6,498 nt of DNA from an uncultured Bacteroidales bacterium (GCA_946410535.1 CAMKAR010000128.1:1-6498); one strand, 5' to 3'. Counted from the stretch's first letter, positions 1 through 6,475 are shown. The notes: generated by a model not told the origin, from the letters alone. Made by a program: numbers and translations.

Positions 1-1261
1 AAAAACAATGCTGATTATCAATGAATTGATAGCTTGTTTCAAAGCCATATTCGTTGCAGATGGATTTGGCGATGGCCAATCCTATGCCACTCGACGTGGC
101 ATTGTCGCTCCGTTTGTAGAAGGTTTGGAATATGGCTTTCTCGTCAAGGGCTTCGTCGTCTCCGGTGTTGCAGATGGTCAGAATGTTGCCAATCGTCTCA
201 ACTGTAATGCTGCCATTCGGCCTGTTGTGGACGAAAGCGTTTTTCAGCAAGTTGCTTACCAATGAGGACGCGAGGGTCGGGCTCATGTGGGCGATGATGC
301 GCCCTTTTTCCGAAAAAGAGGTCATGATGCCCAAATTCCCATAGATTTCCTTGAGGTTTTCGAGCGTGTCGGCAACAAGCAGGTCGATGTTGACCTCAAC
401 TTCTTCCTTGAATTGGTGGTTCTCGATCTTGGAAAGCAGTAACAGCGACTTGTTGAGCCTCGAAATGTAGTTGAGCGTGTCGAGGGTCTTTTCAATCTCG
501 CTGAGCTGGTGCTCGTCGAGCTGTGTGTTGTCGACCAAAAGCTCAAGGCGGTTGCGGCATACGGCCAACGGTGTCTGGATTTCGTGTGAGGCATTGCCGA
601 TAAATTGTTTCTGCTCTTCAAAGAGTTGGTTCGAGCGCTCAGAGGCTTCCAAAACTGCGGATTCTATCTCTTTGATTTCCTGTGTCTTGATGCGATTGTC
701 GGGCTTGGGTATCTTTCCGTTGACTTCGCGGTTGCGCACCCACTCGGTCAGACGGTAGAGAGGGCGCATACTGTCAAACACGGTGAGGCTGACGATGATG
801 ATGACAACAGTGAGCAGGATGACGGCCAAGCCGATGATGCTGTAGATGACGAAGTCGATCGTGTCATTCCATGTGTAGGCTTGCGCATCTATGGTGAGCT
901 TGTAGCAAACATCCCGTTTCCGGAAAGCGCGGGTCAGTTCCCGCACCTTTTCTTTCTCGTCTTGGAAATCAATGTGCTTTTCAGTGGTATGATATTCGAT
1001 GGTTGGGTGCTCTTGCAGGTATTCTTCGGCGACTCTCTCGATGGAATAGGCCATCGTTCCCGTAATGCCCGACATGGCATCGGGCAGTTTGTCGTCAAGG
1101 AGGAAATGGTTGATGATCTTGCTTGACTGTTGCTCAAGCACGGTGTCGACATGCTTGTAGATGCTACGCTTGCCGATGATATAGAAAAAGACCGCCCATA
1201 ACGTAAACAGCACTACCGATGCCACGGATATGTGGGCTATGATGCGTTGATTGAGTTTCAT
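1..1261 (-). CDS. Sensor histidine kinase, C-terminus cut by the window edge
   Basis: I translated 420 residues from the ATG at 1261-1259 to the left edge with no stop. The protein is an inner-membrane sensor kinase that should autophosphorylate on His and pass the phosphate to the regulator encoded just upstream. Visible parts: transmembrane helix about 8-30; extracytoplasmic sensor region about 31-136 with no family I recognise; second helix about 137-160; a HAMP-like linker; HisKA with the H-box SHEIQTPLA and His226; an HATPase_c domain with N-box LLKNAF (Asn341), a G1-like NTG at 365-367, an F-box FQTFYKR near 378 and the G2 box GIGLAI at 392-397. All core catalytic motifs are present, so only a short tail is probably missing. 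The start overlaps the regulator stop as ATGA, and GGAG (1267-1270) sits 5 nt upstream, a rare clear Shine-Dalgarno in this window. The kinase role is secure; the stimulus is unknown. Confidence 0.93.
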   Translation of the reverse strand, partial: MKLNQRIIAHISVASVVLFTLWAVFFYIIGKRSIYKHVDTVLEQQSSKIINHFLLDDKLPDAMSGITGTMAYSIERVAEEYLQEHPTIEYHTTEKHIDFQDEKEKVRELTRAFRKRDVCYKLTIDAQAYTWNDTIDFVIYSIIGLAVILLTVVIIIVSLTVFDSMRPLYRLTEWVRNREVNGKIPKPDNRIKTQEIKEIESAVLEASERSNQLFEEQKQFIGNASHEIQTPLAVCRNRLELLVDNTQLDEHQLSEIEKTLDTLNYISRLNKSLLLLSKIENHQFKEEVEVNIDLLVADTLENLKEIYGNLGIMTSFSEKGRIIAHMSPTLASSLVSNLLKNAFVHNRPNGSITVETIGNILTICNTGDDEALDEKAIFQTFYKRSDNATSSGIGLAIAKSICNEYGFETSYQFIDNQHCF

Positions 1262-1935
1262 TGCGTCTCCAATTTGTATCCGTAGCCATGTATGGTCTTG
1301 ATTTCCAAGGTGCAATGTGCTTCGGCAAGGCGTTTGCGCAGGTTCTTCATCTGGGCATAGATGAAGTCGTAGCAGCCGGCTTGGTCCATATAGTCGCCCC
1401 AAACGGCTTCGGCCAATGCTCCTTTGCTGATGGCGCGTTGCGGACGAGTCATGAAGAATTGCAGGATGTCGAATTCCTTCTTGAGCAGCTCGATGGGTTT
1501 GCCGTCGACGAAAACCTGCCGTGTGTCGGGCACGATTTTCACGTTGCCGCATTCTATGAAAAGCTCACCGTGTTGCTGCCTTCTTCTGAAAACGCTTTTC
1601 ACGCGGGCCGAGAGTTCGGCGATGTGGAAAGGCTTGGTGAGGTAGTCGTCGGCTCCGAGGTCGAGGCCGGTCACCTTGTCGTCGAGCGAGTCTTTGGCCG
1701 ATATGATGATGACGCCGGCCTGCTTGTGAAGGGCTTTCAGTTGGCGCAAGATGTCGAGGCCGTTGCCGTCGGGCAGCATGATGTCCAAGAGGACGCAGTC
1801 GTAGTCGTAGATGTCGGCTTTCATCATGGCGGTCTTGGCATTGGCAGCGGTTTCGACGACGTGGCCGTCTACCGCCAAGGCTTTTTCCATCAGTTCCCTC
1901 AAACTGTTATCGTCCTCGATGATTAGGATTTTCAT
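1258..1935 (-). CDS. OmpR/PhoB-family response regulator
   Basis: A 225-residue DNA-binding response regulator, the normal length for the OmpR/PhoB family. The receiver domain (about 1-118) has the acidic pocket E7-D8-D9, the phospho-acceptor Asp51 in LLDIMLPDGNG, the switch Ser79 in IIISAKD and the conserved Lys101 in LTKPF. The winged-helix effector domain (about 125-223) has the typical LLKKEFDILQFF and ending HGYGYKL. It should be phosphorylated by the adjacent kinase and then activate or repress target promoters, which cannot be predicted here. Start: ATG at 1935-1933, giving a complete beta1 strand (MKILIIEDD); there is no Shine-Dalgarno. The kinase gene overlaps its stop by 4 nt, implying one mRNA and translational coupling. 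Upstream is tRNA-Arg on the same strand after only 23 nt, with no promoter visible in that gap. Similar pairs are abundant in Bacteroidales (for example RprXY), but I cannot assign a named ortholog. Confidence 0.95.
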   Translation of the reverse strand: MKILIIEDDNSLRELMEKALAVDGHVVETAANAKTAMMKADIYDYDCVLLDIMLPDGNGLDILRQLKALHKQAGVIIISAKDSLDDKVTGLDLGADDYLTKPFHIAELSARVKSVFRRRQQHGELFIECGNVKIVPDTRQVFVDGKPIELLKKEFDILQFFMTRPQRAISKGALAEAVWGDYMDQAGCYDFIYAQMKNLRKRLAEAHCTLEIKTIHGYGYKLETQ

Positions 1936-1958
1936 GGCTCATGTGTTTTGCCGTCTTG

Positions 1959-2030
1959 TGAACCCGCAGGGAATCGAACCCTGATCGAAGGAACCGGAAT
2001 CCTTTATTCTATCCATTAAACTACGGGTCC
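1959..2030 (-). tRNA. tRNA-Arg (anticodon CCG)
   Basis: The minus strand folds into a full cloverleaf. The acceptor GGACCCG pairs with CGGGTTC (one G-U), followed by discriminator A. The D-arm is weak (GTTT/GAAT with two G-U pairs) and holds the GG of the D-loop. The anticodon stem AAGGA/TCCTT closes the 7-nt loop TTCCGGT, giving anticodon CCG (plus-strand 1995-1997), which reads the Arg codon CGG. The T-arm CAGGG-TTCGATT-CCCTG is perfect. No CCA is encoded, so CCA must be added after transcription. A TAnnTTTG promoter element lies 34 nt upstream of the mature 5' end. The response regulator begins 23 nt after the 3' end. Confidence 0.95.
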
Positions 2031-2063
2031 AAACGCAGTATTGGGCTTCGCCGTTTCCGCCTG

Positions 2064-2071
2064 CAAAAATA
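2064..2071 (-). promoter_or_regulatory. Bacteroidota -7 promoter element for tRNA-Arg and probably the two-component genes
   Basis: On the minus strand the sequence reads TATTTTTG followed by C, matching the Bacteroidota primary-sigma -7 consensus TAnnTTTG. Transcription would start near 2058-2060, giving a leader of about 28 nt before the mature tRNA. No convincing -33 TTG is seen at the usual spacing; the nearest TTTG lies 25 nt upstream. I see no other matching element between this point and the regulator start. Confidence 0.6.
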
Positions 2072-2113
2072 CTAAGTTTTCGCTTATCGCCGACTGCAAA
2101 GCACATTTTTTCG

Positions 2114-2121
2114 TACCTTTG
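2114..2121 (+). promoter_or_regulatory. Bacteroidota -7 promoter element for the YitT-family gene
   Basis: The plus strand reads TACCTTTG followed by C, an exact TAnnTTTG match. Transcription would start near 2126, leaving a leader of about 50 nt before the ATG at 2178. The -33 region has no clear TTG. The element lies back to back with the tRNA promoter, with 42 bp between the two -7 boxes. Confidence 0.65.
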
Positions 2122-2177
2122 CGGCCTCAAATTAGGTCTGAAAATTATTCAAATCATTGATATTTAATTCTTTGGAA

Positions 2178-3122
2178 ATGAAAAACGAGAAATTGAAGCA
2201 GCAGATTCTCGCCTATGCCTTATTGGTGTTAGGCTCGGCTTTGTTCGCCATCGGCGACGTGATGTTTGTCAACCCTTATTTGATGGCTCCTGGCGGGACT
2301 TACGGCTTGAGCAACGTGCTCAACACACTGTGGCCGTGGAAGATTTCGCTCTACGCCATCTGCATGGACGTGCCGCTCTTGATTATCGGCACCTTGATTT
2401 TGGGTCCCAAGTTCGGGTTCAAGACCATTCTTTCGACAGCGTTGATTTTCCTCTTTACCTTCGTACTCGAAAGCGTTTGGGGCTACAACCCCGTGATTTT
2501 CGACGGCAAGATCATGGAGGCTCCTATCGAGGGCTTGTCGATGGTGCAGATTCCGCATGATGGCGGCTTTTTCGTGCCCGACTACTTCTTGAATACCGTC
2601 GTGGCTGGCCTCATCTATGGCGTGGCCATCGGTCTCATCTTCCGTTCGGGTGCGACGAGCGGCGGCTCCGACATCATCTCGATGATTTTGCACAAATACA
2701 CTAAAATCAGCCTTGGCACCTTGGTCATGATTGTTGACGGTTGCATCACGCTGAGCACCCTGGTGGCCTTCGGCGACATCCGCCTGCCCATCTATTCCAT
2801 CATCATCATCGTTATCGAAGGCAAGGTCATCGACCTCGTTGTTGACGGCGTGAAGAGCTACAAGACGGCTTTCATCGTTACCGACAAGATCGACGAAGTG
2901 CGCGATTATATCATCAAGGACCTGAGCCGGGGCGGCACGGTGTTTGCCGGCAGCGGCCTCTATCAAGGCGCTGAACGCAAGATGATTTATGTCACCTTGA
3001 ACCGCACCGACTTGGTGAAGCTGAAATCCAACCTCCGCTTCCTCGACCCTAACGCTTTCGTCAACGTGATCGAAAGCTCCGAGATTATGGGCAATGGCTT
3101 CAAGGCCTTGCCGACGGAGTGA
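2178..3122 (+). CDS. YitT-family integral membrane protein (DUF161 + DUF2179)
   Basis: A 314-residue membrane protein of the YitT family; its transport or other activity is not established. The membrane part (about 10-225) has around five to six hydrophobic helices and the two family signatures, APGGTYGLSN (37-46) and RSGATSGGSDII (156-167). The soluble C-terminal DUF2179 domain (about 228-308) contains RGGTVFAGSGLYQG and a beta-rich end, and probably faces the cytoplasm. Between the helices near 85-98 and 138-155 there is a hydrophilic stretch of about 35 residues (101-137), longer than I recall for Bacillus YitT. Start choice: the open frame extends to a TTG at 2157, but ATG at 2178 begins the typical charged leader MKNEKLKQQ, and no Shine-Dalgarno supports either. 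It is transcribed alone from its own promoter and ends at a hairpin pair. Family assignment is secure; function is unknown. Confidence 0.93.
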   Translation: MKNEKLKQQILAYALLVLGSALFAIGDVMFVNPYLMAPGGTYGLSNVLNTLWPWKISLYAICMDVPLLIIGTLILGPKFGFKTILSTALIFLFTFVLESVWGYNPVIFDGKIMEAPIEGLSMVQIPHDGGFFVPDYFLNTVVAGLIYGVAIGLIFRSGATSGGSDIISMILHKYTKISLGTLVMIVDGCITLSTLVAFGDIRLPIYSIIIIVIEGKVIDLVVDGVKSYKTAFIVTDKIDEVRDYIIKDLSRGGTVFAGSGLYQGAERKMIYVTLNRTDLVKLKSNLRFLDPNAFVNVIESSEIMGNGFKALPTE

Positions 3123-3129
3123 TGCAATT

Positions 3130-3266
3130 GTCACAAAACCTTCAAAACAAGGAAACCTATAAAGCAGTATGAGGAAAGCTGCCAACCGGCGGCTTTCCTG
3201 CGACTGCCCGGTTGGGCAAGTCGCTCATCGTAAAAACTGTTTTGTGGGTTTTGTCAGTTTTGTGAC
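3130..3266. repeat. Imperfect inverted repeat framing the yitT/purN gap
   Basis: The left arm GTCACAAAACcttCAAAAC (3130-3148) is the reverse complement of the right arm GTTTTGtcaGTTTTGTGAC (3248-3266) at 16 of 19 positions, the mismatches being the central three. The right arm runs over the purN stop codon (3254-3256), so it encodes the last residues of PurN. The right arm is part of a 9-nt tandem repeat of three GTTTTGTnn units beginning at 3239, 3248 and 3257. The arms enclose two hairpins. No target-site duplication is visible, so mobility is not supported. Confidence 0.6.
3172..3224. terminator. Tandem hairpins, probable bidirectional terminator between convergent genes
   Basis: Hairpin 1 (3172-3199) has a 12-bp stem, AGGAAAGCTGCC with GGCGGCTTTCCT (one G-U when read on the plus strand), and loop AACC. 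Hairpin 2 (3200-3224) starts on the next base: GCGACT/AGTCGC plus GCCC/GGGC with a bulged A and loop GGTT. There is no compact U-run directly after either, but T-rich GTTTTG repeats follow at 3239-3262 on the plus strand. The position between the ends of yitT and purN suggests it ends both transcripts. The two loops are complementary, which is unusual for a plain terminator. Confidence 0.6.
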
Positions 3267-3823
3267 CTTAAGACATAATCAATCGCCACCGGGAAATACG
3301 CCTGCTCTAACTTGTGGATCTTCGCCGCAAGAGAGTCGGGCGTTTCTTTTTCGTCCAATCGCACTTGGGCTTGCATGATGATTTCGCCGCTGTCGTACAA
3401 CTCGTTGACGTAGTGCACGGTGATGCCCGAATAAGGCTCTTTGGCTGCCACCACGGCTTCGTGCACGTGCTCGCCATAGAAGCCCTTGCCGCCGTATTTG
3501 GGTAACAAGGCAGGGTGGATGTTGACGATCTTGTTCGGGAAGGCTTTGACAAGCTCTTCAGGAATCTTCCAAAGGAAACCGGCCAGCACAATCAGGTCAA
3601 TGCCAAGGCCCTGCATTTCTTTCACGAAAGCTGAACTGTTGAATTCTTGCTTGTCGATCATCTTGACGGGGATGCGCAGTTTCTTGGCCCGCTCTATGGC
3701 GTAAGCCTTGGGGTTGTTGCAGACGACATTCACAATCCTGATGTCGTAGTCTTCCAAAAAATATTCGGCGATGCGTTGCAGGTTGGTGCCGTTGCCGCTT
3801 ACGAATATGGATAGTTTTTTCAT
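3254..3823 (-). CDS. purN: Phosphoribosylglycinamide formyltransferase, folate-dependent (GAR transformylase)
   Basis: A cytosolic enzyme of de novo purine synthesis that transfers a formyl group from 10-formyltetrahydrofolate to GAR, giving FGAR. The 189-residue length is normal for stand-alone PurN. Family features are intact: the phosphate-binding loop SGNGTNLQ (9-16); catalytic Asn101 and His103 in VNIHPALLPKYGG; Asp144 in YDSGEII; and the folate-site region IDLIVLAGF (75-83). The start ATG (3823-3821) overlaps the stop of the upstream secreted-protein gene as ATGA, and purine-rich AGAGA just before it may assist initiation, so translation is probably coupled. No other pur genes are in the window. 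The last codons and the stop lie inside the right arm of an inverted repeat shared with the convergent gap. No promoter of its own is evident; transcription probably comes from upstream of the 767-residue gene. Confidence 0.96.
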   Translation of the reverse strand: MKKLSIFVSGNGTNLQRIAEYFLEDYDIRIVNVVCNNPKAYAIERAKKLRIPVKMIDKQEFNSSAFVKEMQGLGIDLIVLAGFLWKIPEELVKAFPNKIVNIHPALLPKYGGKGFYGEHVHEAVVAAKEPYSGITVHYVNELYDSGEIIMQAQVRLDEKETPDSLAAKIHKLEQAYFPVAIDYVLRSQN

Positions 3824-6123
3824 TCTCTGTATTTTATGGTTATTGTTTCGTTTCTGCCCAAATCAAACCACACCAAATAGCCTTCGTCCACTTTGCGGAA
3901 ATCGATGATTTTGTCTTCCACAACGATGGGCTTGGCGCAAAGCAGGGTCAGTCCCTTGATGGCTTCACTATGGTTGGTTAGTCTAATGGTGTTTTTGTCG
4001 ATGATTTGGTAATCAAGTTTTTGTAGTTTTTCGTAATGGCTGAGGTACTGCTCTATCGTGGTGGGTAGGATTTTCTTTTCGTCGCGCAAACGGGCGAGTT
4101 GGCCTAACGCGAAATTAAAGCCTGGCATGGCCACTATGGTGCCGTTTTCGTTGTATTGCCAAAAGCCGCGCCAAAGGTTAGTCCATCCGGGGTAGATGTG
4201 GGTGATGAATACAACATGTTGGTCTACAAGATGTTGAAGTCTTTTTGAGTCGAAGAAGTAATACCACTGGTTGTCTTCGTTCACTTCGAGCGTGGAGGGC
4301 GTCGACCAAAGGACGAAGTCGTTGCTTCCATCGGGCAAGGTGGTGATTTGGCGGTTGGGTAGGGCATCGCCAAATCCGTCGTAAGGTTGCACGAAATGGC
4401 TGTCGAAGTTGAAGTCTTCCATCCTGTGCTCCTCGTAGTAGGCGTTCCAAAGGTAGCGCACGCCGTTTTTCTTCCATAGGTCGGCGGCGAAGTAGGGCGA
4501 TTCGGGCAGCAGGCCGTCACACACAAGGTCCTCGCGGTTCTTGTCGGGACCGTTGTTGTAGCCGTGGTCGATCCAAGTGACGCTGCCGAAGTTCCGCTTC
4601 ATGAAACGCATGGCTTTCGGAAACTCGCTCGGGATGGTGGTGTAGATCTCGGGCGAGTGCAGGCAGATTTCAAAGCCTTCTTTCTTAATGGTTTTCAATA
4701 GCTTAAGAAATTCTTTATCTGTCTTGATGGAAGCCACAAGTCCTGGAAAATTTCCCTCGCTGGTCTTCTCATTGGTCACCTGGTCGGGATTCCAATAAAA
4801 AACGCTTTTCGTGACGGGGATGTTGAAGTGGCAAAATCCTCCGGTGGCATCTTCGGGTCTCGTGATGTTCTCGTTCCCGAACAAGGCAGCCCTGTGGGTG
4901 CGTAGGTTGGTCCAGTCGGCGTGTTCGGTGAAGATGAAGGCCGATTGGTAGCCGTCCCAAACAGGCATGATGCGCGGTAATTCTTCCGGGCCGTTGTAGA
5001 AGAGGCTAAACTCGCCTTTCAGCACGTCGCCTTCCTTGATTTCGCGGTAGGAAATGTCCTCGAAATAGTCGCTCGTGTCCGATCGCATTGGATAGTGTAG
5101 CAGGGGATGGTCGCGCCAATAGTCGATGTTGAAGCAAGCGGTGCGCTGCTCAACGTCCAGTTGCAACGATGATATGCCCGTGTTGTGGTAAGTTGAAATG
5201 CTGAAGGTGTCGTTAGTGATGCTAAATCCTTCTCGGTCAAGGTAGTATGAAGGCTGCAAAAGGGTCGTGTCGATGTGCTGGTTTCTGCGGTAAACGGTGA
5301 TTTTCCCATCGGGCAGAGGAACGACAAAGGCCAACCTCAGCAGTTTGACATCTTCCTTGAAAGTCGTTTCGGTCTTGATTTGGAGATTCCTGTCTGTCTC
5401 GTCCAATTCCCAATAGTTTGGGTCTGAGAAAGTTATAGTGGTCTCGAACCGTGTTTCCATCACTGAGGTATTGGTGAGCGTGTCGCCGTTTGAGTCGATA
5501 TATTCCACAATGGGGATGATGTCGTTGGCGTTAATGTCGAAAGGCCATGTGGGTGTCGATGAATCTTTCTCAATTTCAGGCAGATAACTTGGTGTTATTA
5601 TCGGCTTGACTTCCAATCGGGCATCGTCAAAACACAAGACTTCGTGGCCTCGGTTCCACATATAGCCTTTGATTTGCGCCCCGTGAAAGTAGTCGTAAGG
5701 GAAATTGATATTAAAGTAAAACCGTGACCAGTCAGTCGTGTCGTTGGCAAATTCCGCTAAGGGATAGGCCTGCCAAAAGCGGTTGCCTTTGGCATCGTCA
5801 ATGGAAACCACGAACAGGGCTTGGGTCGGATGCCCACTGGCCTTGAAGAGGAATTCGAGTTGGCAATTGAGGTTGCGTTGGAATGGCTCATGCCCCATGA
5901 TGGTGTCACCAATGTTGAAGCCAAAGCCGTATTCATGGATGGAGTCGCAAAGGCAAATGTGGTTGCTTTCAGAAGCCAAAGGGTCGTTGATGATACGGAA
6001 ATTGGTCCACGGATAGTTCCAATGGGGCTGGTTCTCAAAGTCGTTGCTGAAAGACTGGGCTTGGGCCACACCTATTATTAATATGGGCACCCAAAGCAGA
6101 AATAATCGAATATAGGACTTCAT
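3820..6123 (-). CDS. Exported 767-residue protein with a divergent polysaccharide-deacetylase-like region
   Basis: I do not recognise a named family. The start MKSYIRLFLLWVPILIIG...AQAQ is a classical Sec signal peptide with probable cleavage after about residue 22 (AQA|Q); there is no lipobox cysteine, so the protein should be periplasmic or secreted. Residues about 25-172 look like a beta-sandwich resembling carbohydrate-binding or galactose-binding-like modules (ending VLCFDDARLEV). About 195-385 is another beta-rich region. About 392-685 recalls NodB/polysaccharide-deacetylase barrels: SAFIFTEHADWTN (394-406) where the metal-binding TFDD motif would be, EICLHSPEIYT (485-495) at the usual HxxxH site but with Ile493 instead of the second His, WIDHG (517-521), and FITHIYPGW (639-647). 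About 703-767 is a small beta-rich tail. No T9SS or anchoring C-terminal signal is apparent. A glycan-acting role is an inference. Its stop overlaps the purN start (ATGA). An ATG at 6123 follows a -7 box by only 16 nt. Confidence 0.85.
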   Translation of the reverse strand: MKSYIRLFLLWVPILIIGVAQAQSFSNDFENQPHWNYPWTNFRIINDPLASESNHICLCDSIHEYGFGFNIGDTIMGHEPFQRNLNCQLEFLFKASGHPTQALFVVSIDDAKGNRFWQAYPLAEFANDTTDWSRFYFNINFPYDYFHGAQIKGYMWNRGHEVLCFDDARLEVKPIITPSYLPEIEKDSSTPTWPFDINANDIIPIVEYIDSNGDTLTNTSVMETRFETTITFSDPNYWELDETDRNLQIKTETTFKEDVKLLRLAFVVPLPDGKITVYRRNQHIDTTLLQPSYYLDREGFSITNDTFSISTYHNTGISSLQLDVEQRTACFNIDYWRDHPLLHYPMRSDTSDYFEDISYREIKEGDVLKGEFSLFYNGPEELPRIMPVWDGYQSAFIFTEHADWTNLRTHRAALFGNENITRPEDATGGFCHFNIPVTKSVFYWNPDQVTNEKTSEGNFPGLVASIKTDKEFLKLLKTIKKEGFEICLHSPEIYTTIPSEFPKAMRFMKRNFGSVTWIDHGYNNGPDKNREDLVCDGLLPESPYFAADLWKKNGVRYLWNAYYEEHRMEDFNFDSHFVQPYDGFGDALPNRQITTLPDGSNDFVLWSTPSTLEVNEDNQWYYFFDSKRLQHLVDQHVVFITHIYPGWTNLWRGFWQYNENGTIVAMPGFNFALGQLARLRDEKKILPTTIEQYLSHYEKLQKLDYQIIDKNTIRLTNHSEAIKGLTLLCAKPIVVEDKIIDFRKVDEGYLVWFDLGRNETITIKYRE

Positions 6124-6139
6124 GCTGCTTTATTTGGCG

Positions 6140-6147
6140 CAAAAATA
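6140..6147 (-). promoter_or_regulatory. Bacteroidota -7 promoter element for the exported-protein/purN unit
   Basis: The minus strand reads TATTTTTG followed by C, matching TAnnTTTG. The predicted start of transcription is near 6134-6136, leaving only about 10-13 nt before the ATG at 6123. No Shine-Dalgarno is present in that leader (AAATAAAGCAGC). No clear -33 TTG is seen at the standard distance. Confidence 0.6.
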
Positions 6148-6467
6148 GCGATTTTGTACAAGGGAATGTCGTTTTTTCACGAAAAATGTTCACAAGCATT
6201 ATATATTAATAAGGTGTAGAAGGCTGTCTTAGTCTGTCTTTTGTTTGTTTTTGCTCGCTTCGTCTTTAAAAAAGCATTGGAAAGTCCTTTTTTTGCAGAT
6301 ACGAATCGTCAAAATAAGCACCAAAAAGGGTTGAAATCATGGAAAATTGTGCCAATGAATCCCAAATAATGGAAAAATTTGAAAAATTTTCTATCAGATA
6401 ATCAATTAGATACGATATTTATGCAAAAATTTTCAAAAAAAGTCATTGTCAGTTAGGGAAAAGGTAG
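6148..6467. other. AT-rich non-coding region
   Basis: I see no credible gene in about 320 bases on either strand: there is no open frame of useful length and no tRNA or recognisable RNA fold. The left part contains T-rich tracts (6223-6256, including a repeated CTGTCTT). The right part holds A-tracts at 6373-6380, 6382-6390 and 6425-6433 (AAAAATTT cores), which could bend DNA or act as an UP-like element for the promoter at 6468. Confidence 0.6.
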
Positions 6468-6475
6468 TACTTTTG
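6446..6475 (+). promoter_or_regulatory. Outward promoter at the right edge (-33 TTG, -7 TACTTTTG)
   Basis: TTG at 6446-6448, a 19-nt spacer, then TACTTTTG at 6468-6475 form the best complete Bacteroidota promoter in the window (TTTG/TAnnTTTG type). Transcription would begin near 6480 and run out of the window. The sequence after it (CACCCGC and then purine-rich) contains no start codon before the edge. The A-tract-rich upstream DNA would suit a strong promoter such as that of an rRNA operon, but the gene itself is not visible. Confidence 0.55.

Noticed and set aside
605..1126. Plus-strand open frame of 173 codons opposite the histidine kinase
   Set aside because: The minus strand here encodes an uninterrupted kinase with all its motifs; the acidic run in the plus frame is the complement of the Ile/Val-rich membrane helix.
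1..1261. The kinase as a frameshifted or broken gene
   Set aside because: A full manual translation gave 420 residues with no stop and all catalytic boxes; it is simply cut by the window edge.
1261..1926. Long plus-strand open frame opposite the response regulator (221 codons)
   Set aside because: It is an antisense shadow of a clear OmpR-family gene; its translation shows no domain and has a skewed composition rich in V, G, D and H.
1939..2130. Minus-strand open frame of 63 codons across the tRNA
   Set aside because: It overlaps the whole tRNA-Arg gene and its promoter and has no protein features.
2157..2177. TTG at 2157 as the start of the YitT-family protein
   Set aside because: ATG at 2178 gives the usual short charged N-terminus before the first helix; the extra seven residues add nothing recognisable.
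2229..3185. Long minus-strand open frame opposite the YitT gene (318 codons)
   Set aside because: It is an antisense shadow: a membrane protein read backwards gives a His/Asp/Ala-rich translation without recognisable motifs, and it runs through the hairpin region.
3130..3266. A miniature transposon (MITE) bounded by the inverted repeat
   Set aside because: No target-site duplication is visible, the right arm is part of purN, and copy number cannot be judged from one window.
3169..3378. Plus-strand open frame of 69 codons starting in the hairpin region
   Set aside because: It spans the terminator hairpins and the antisense of purN; no start context or motif supports it.
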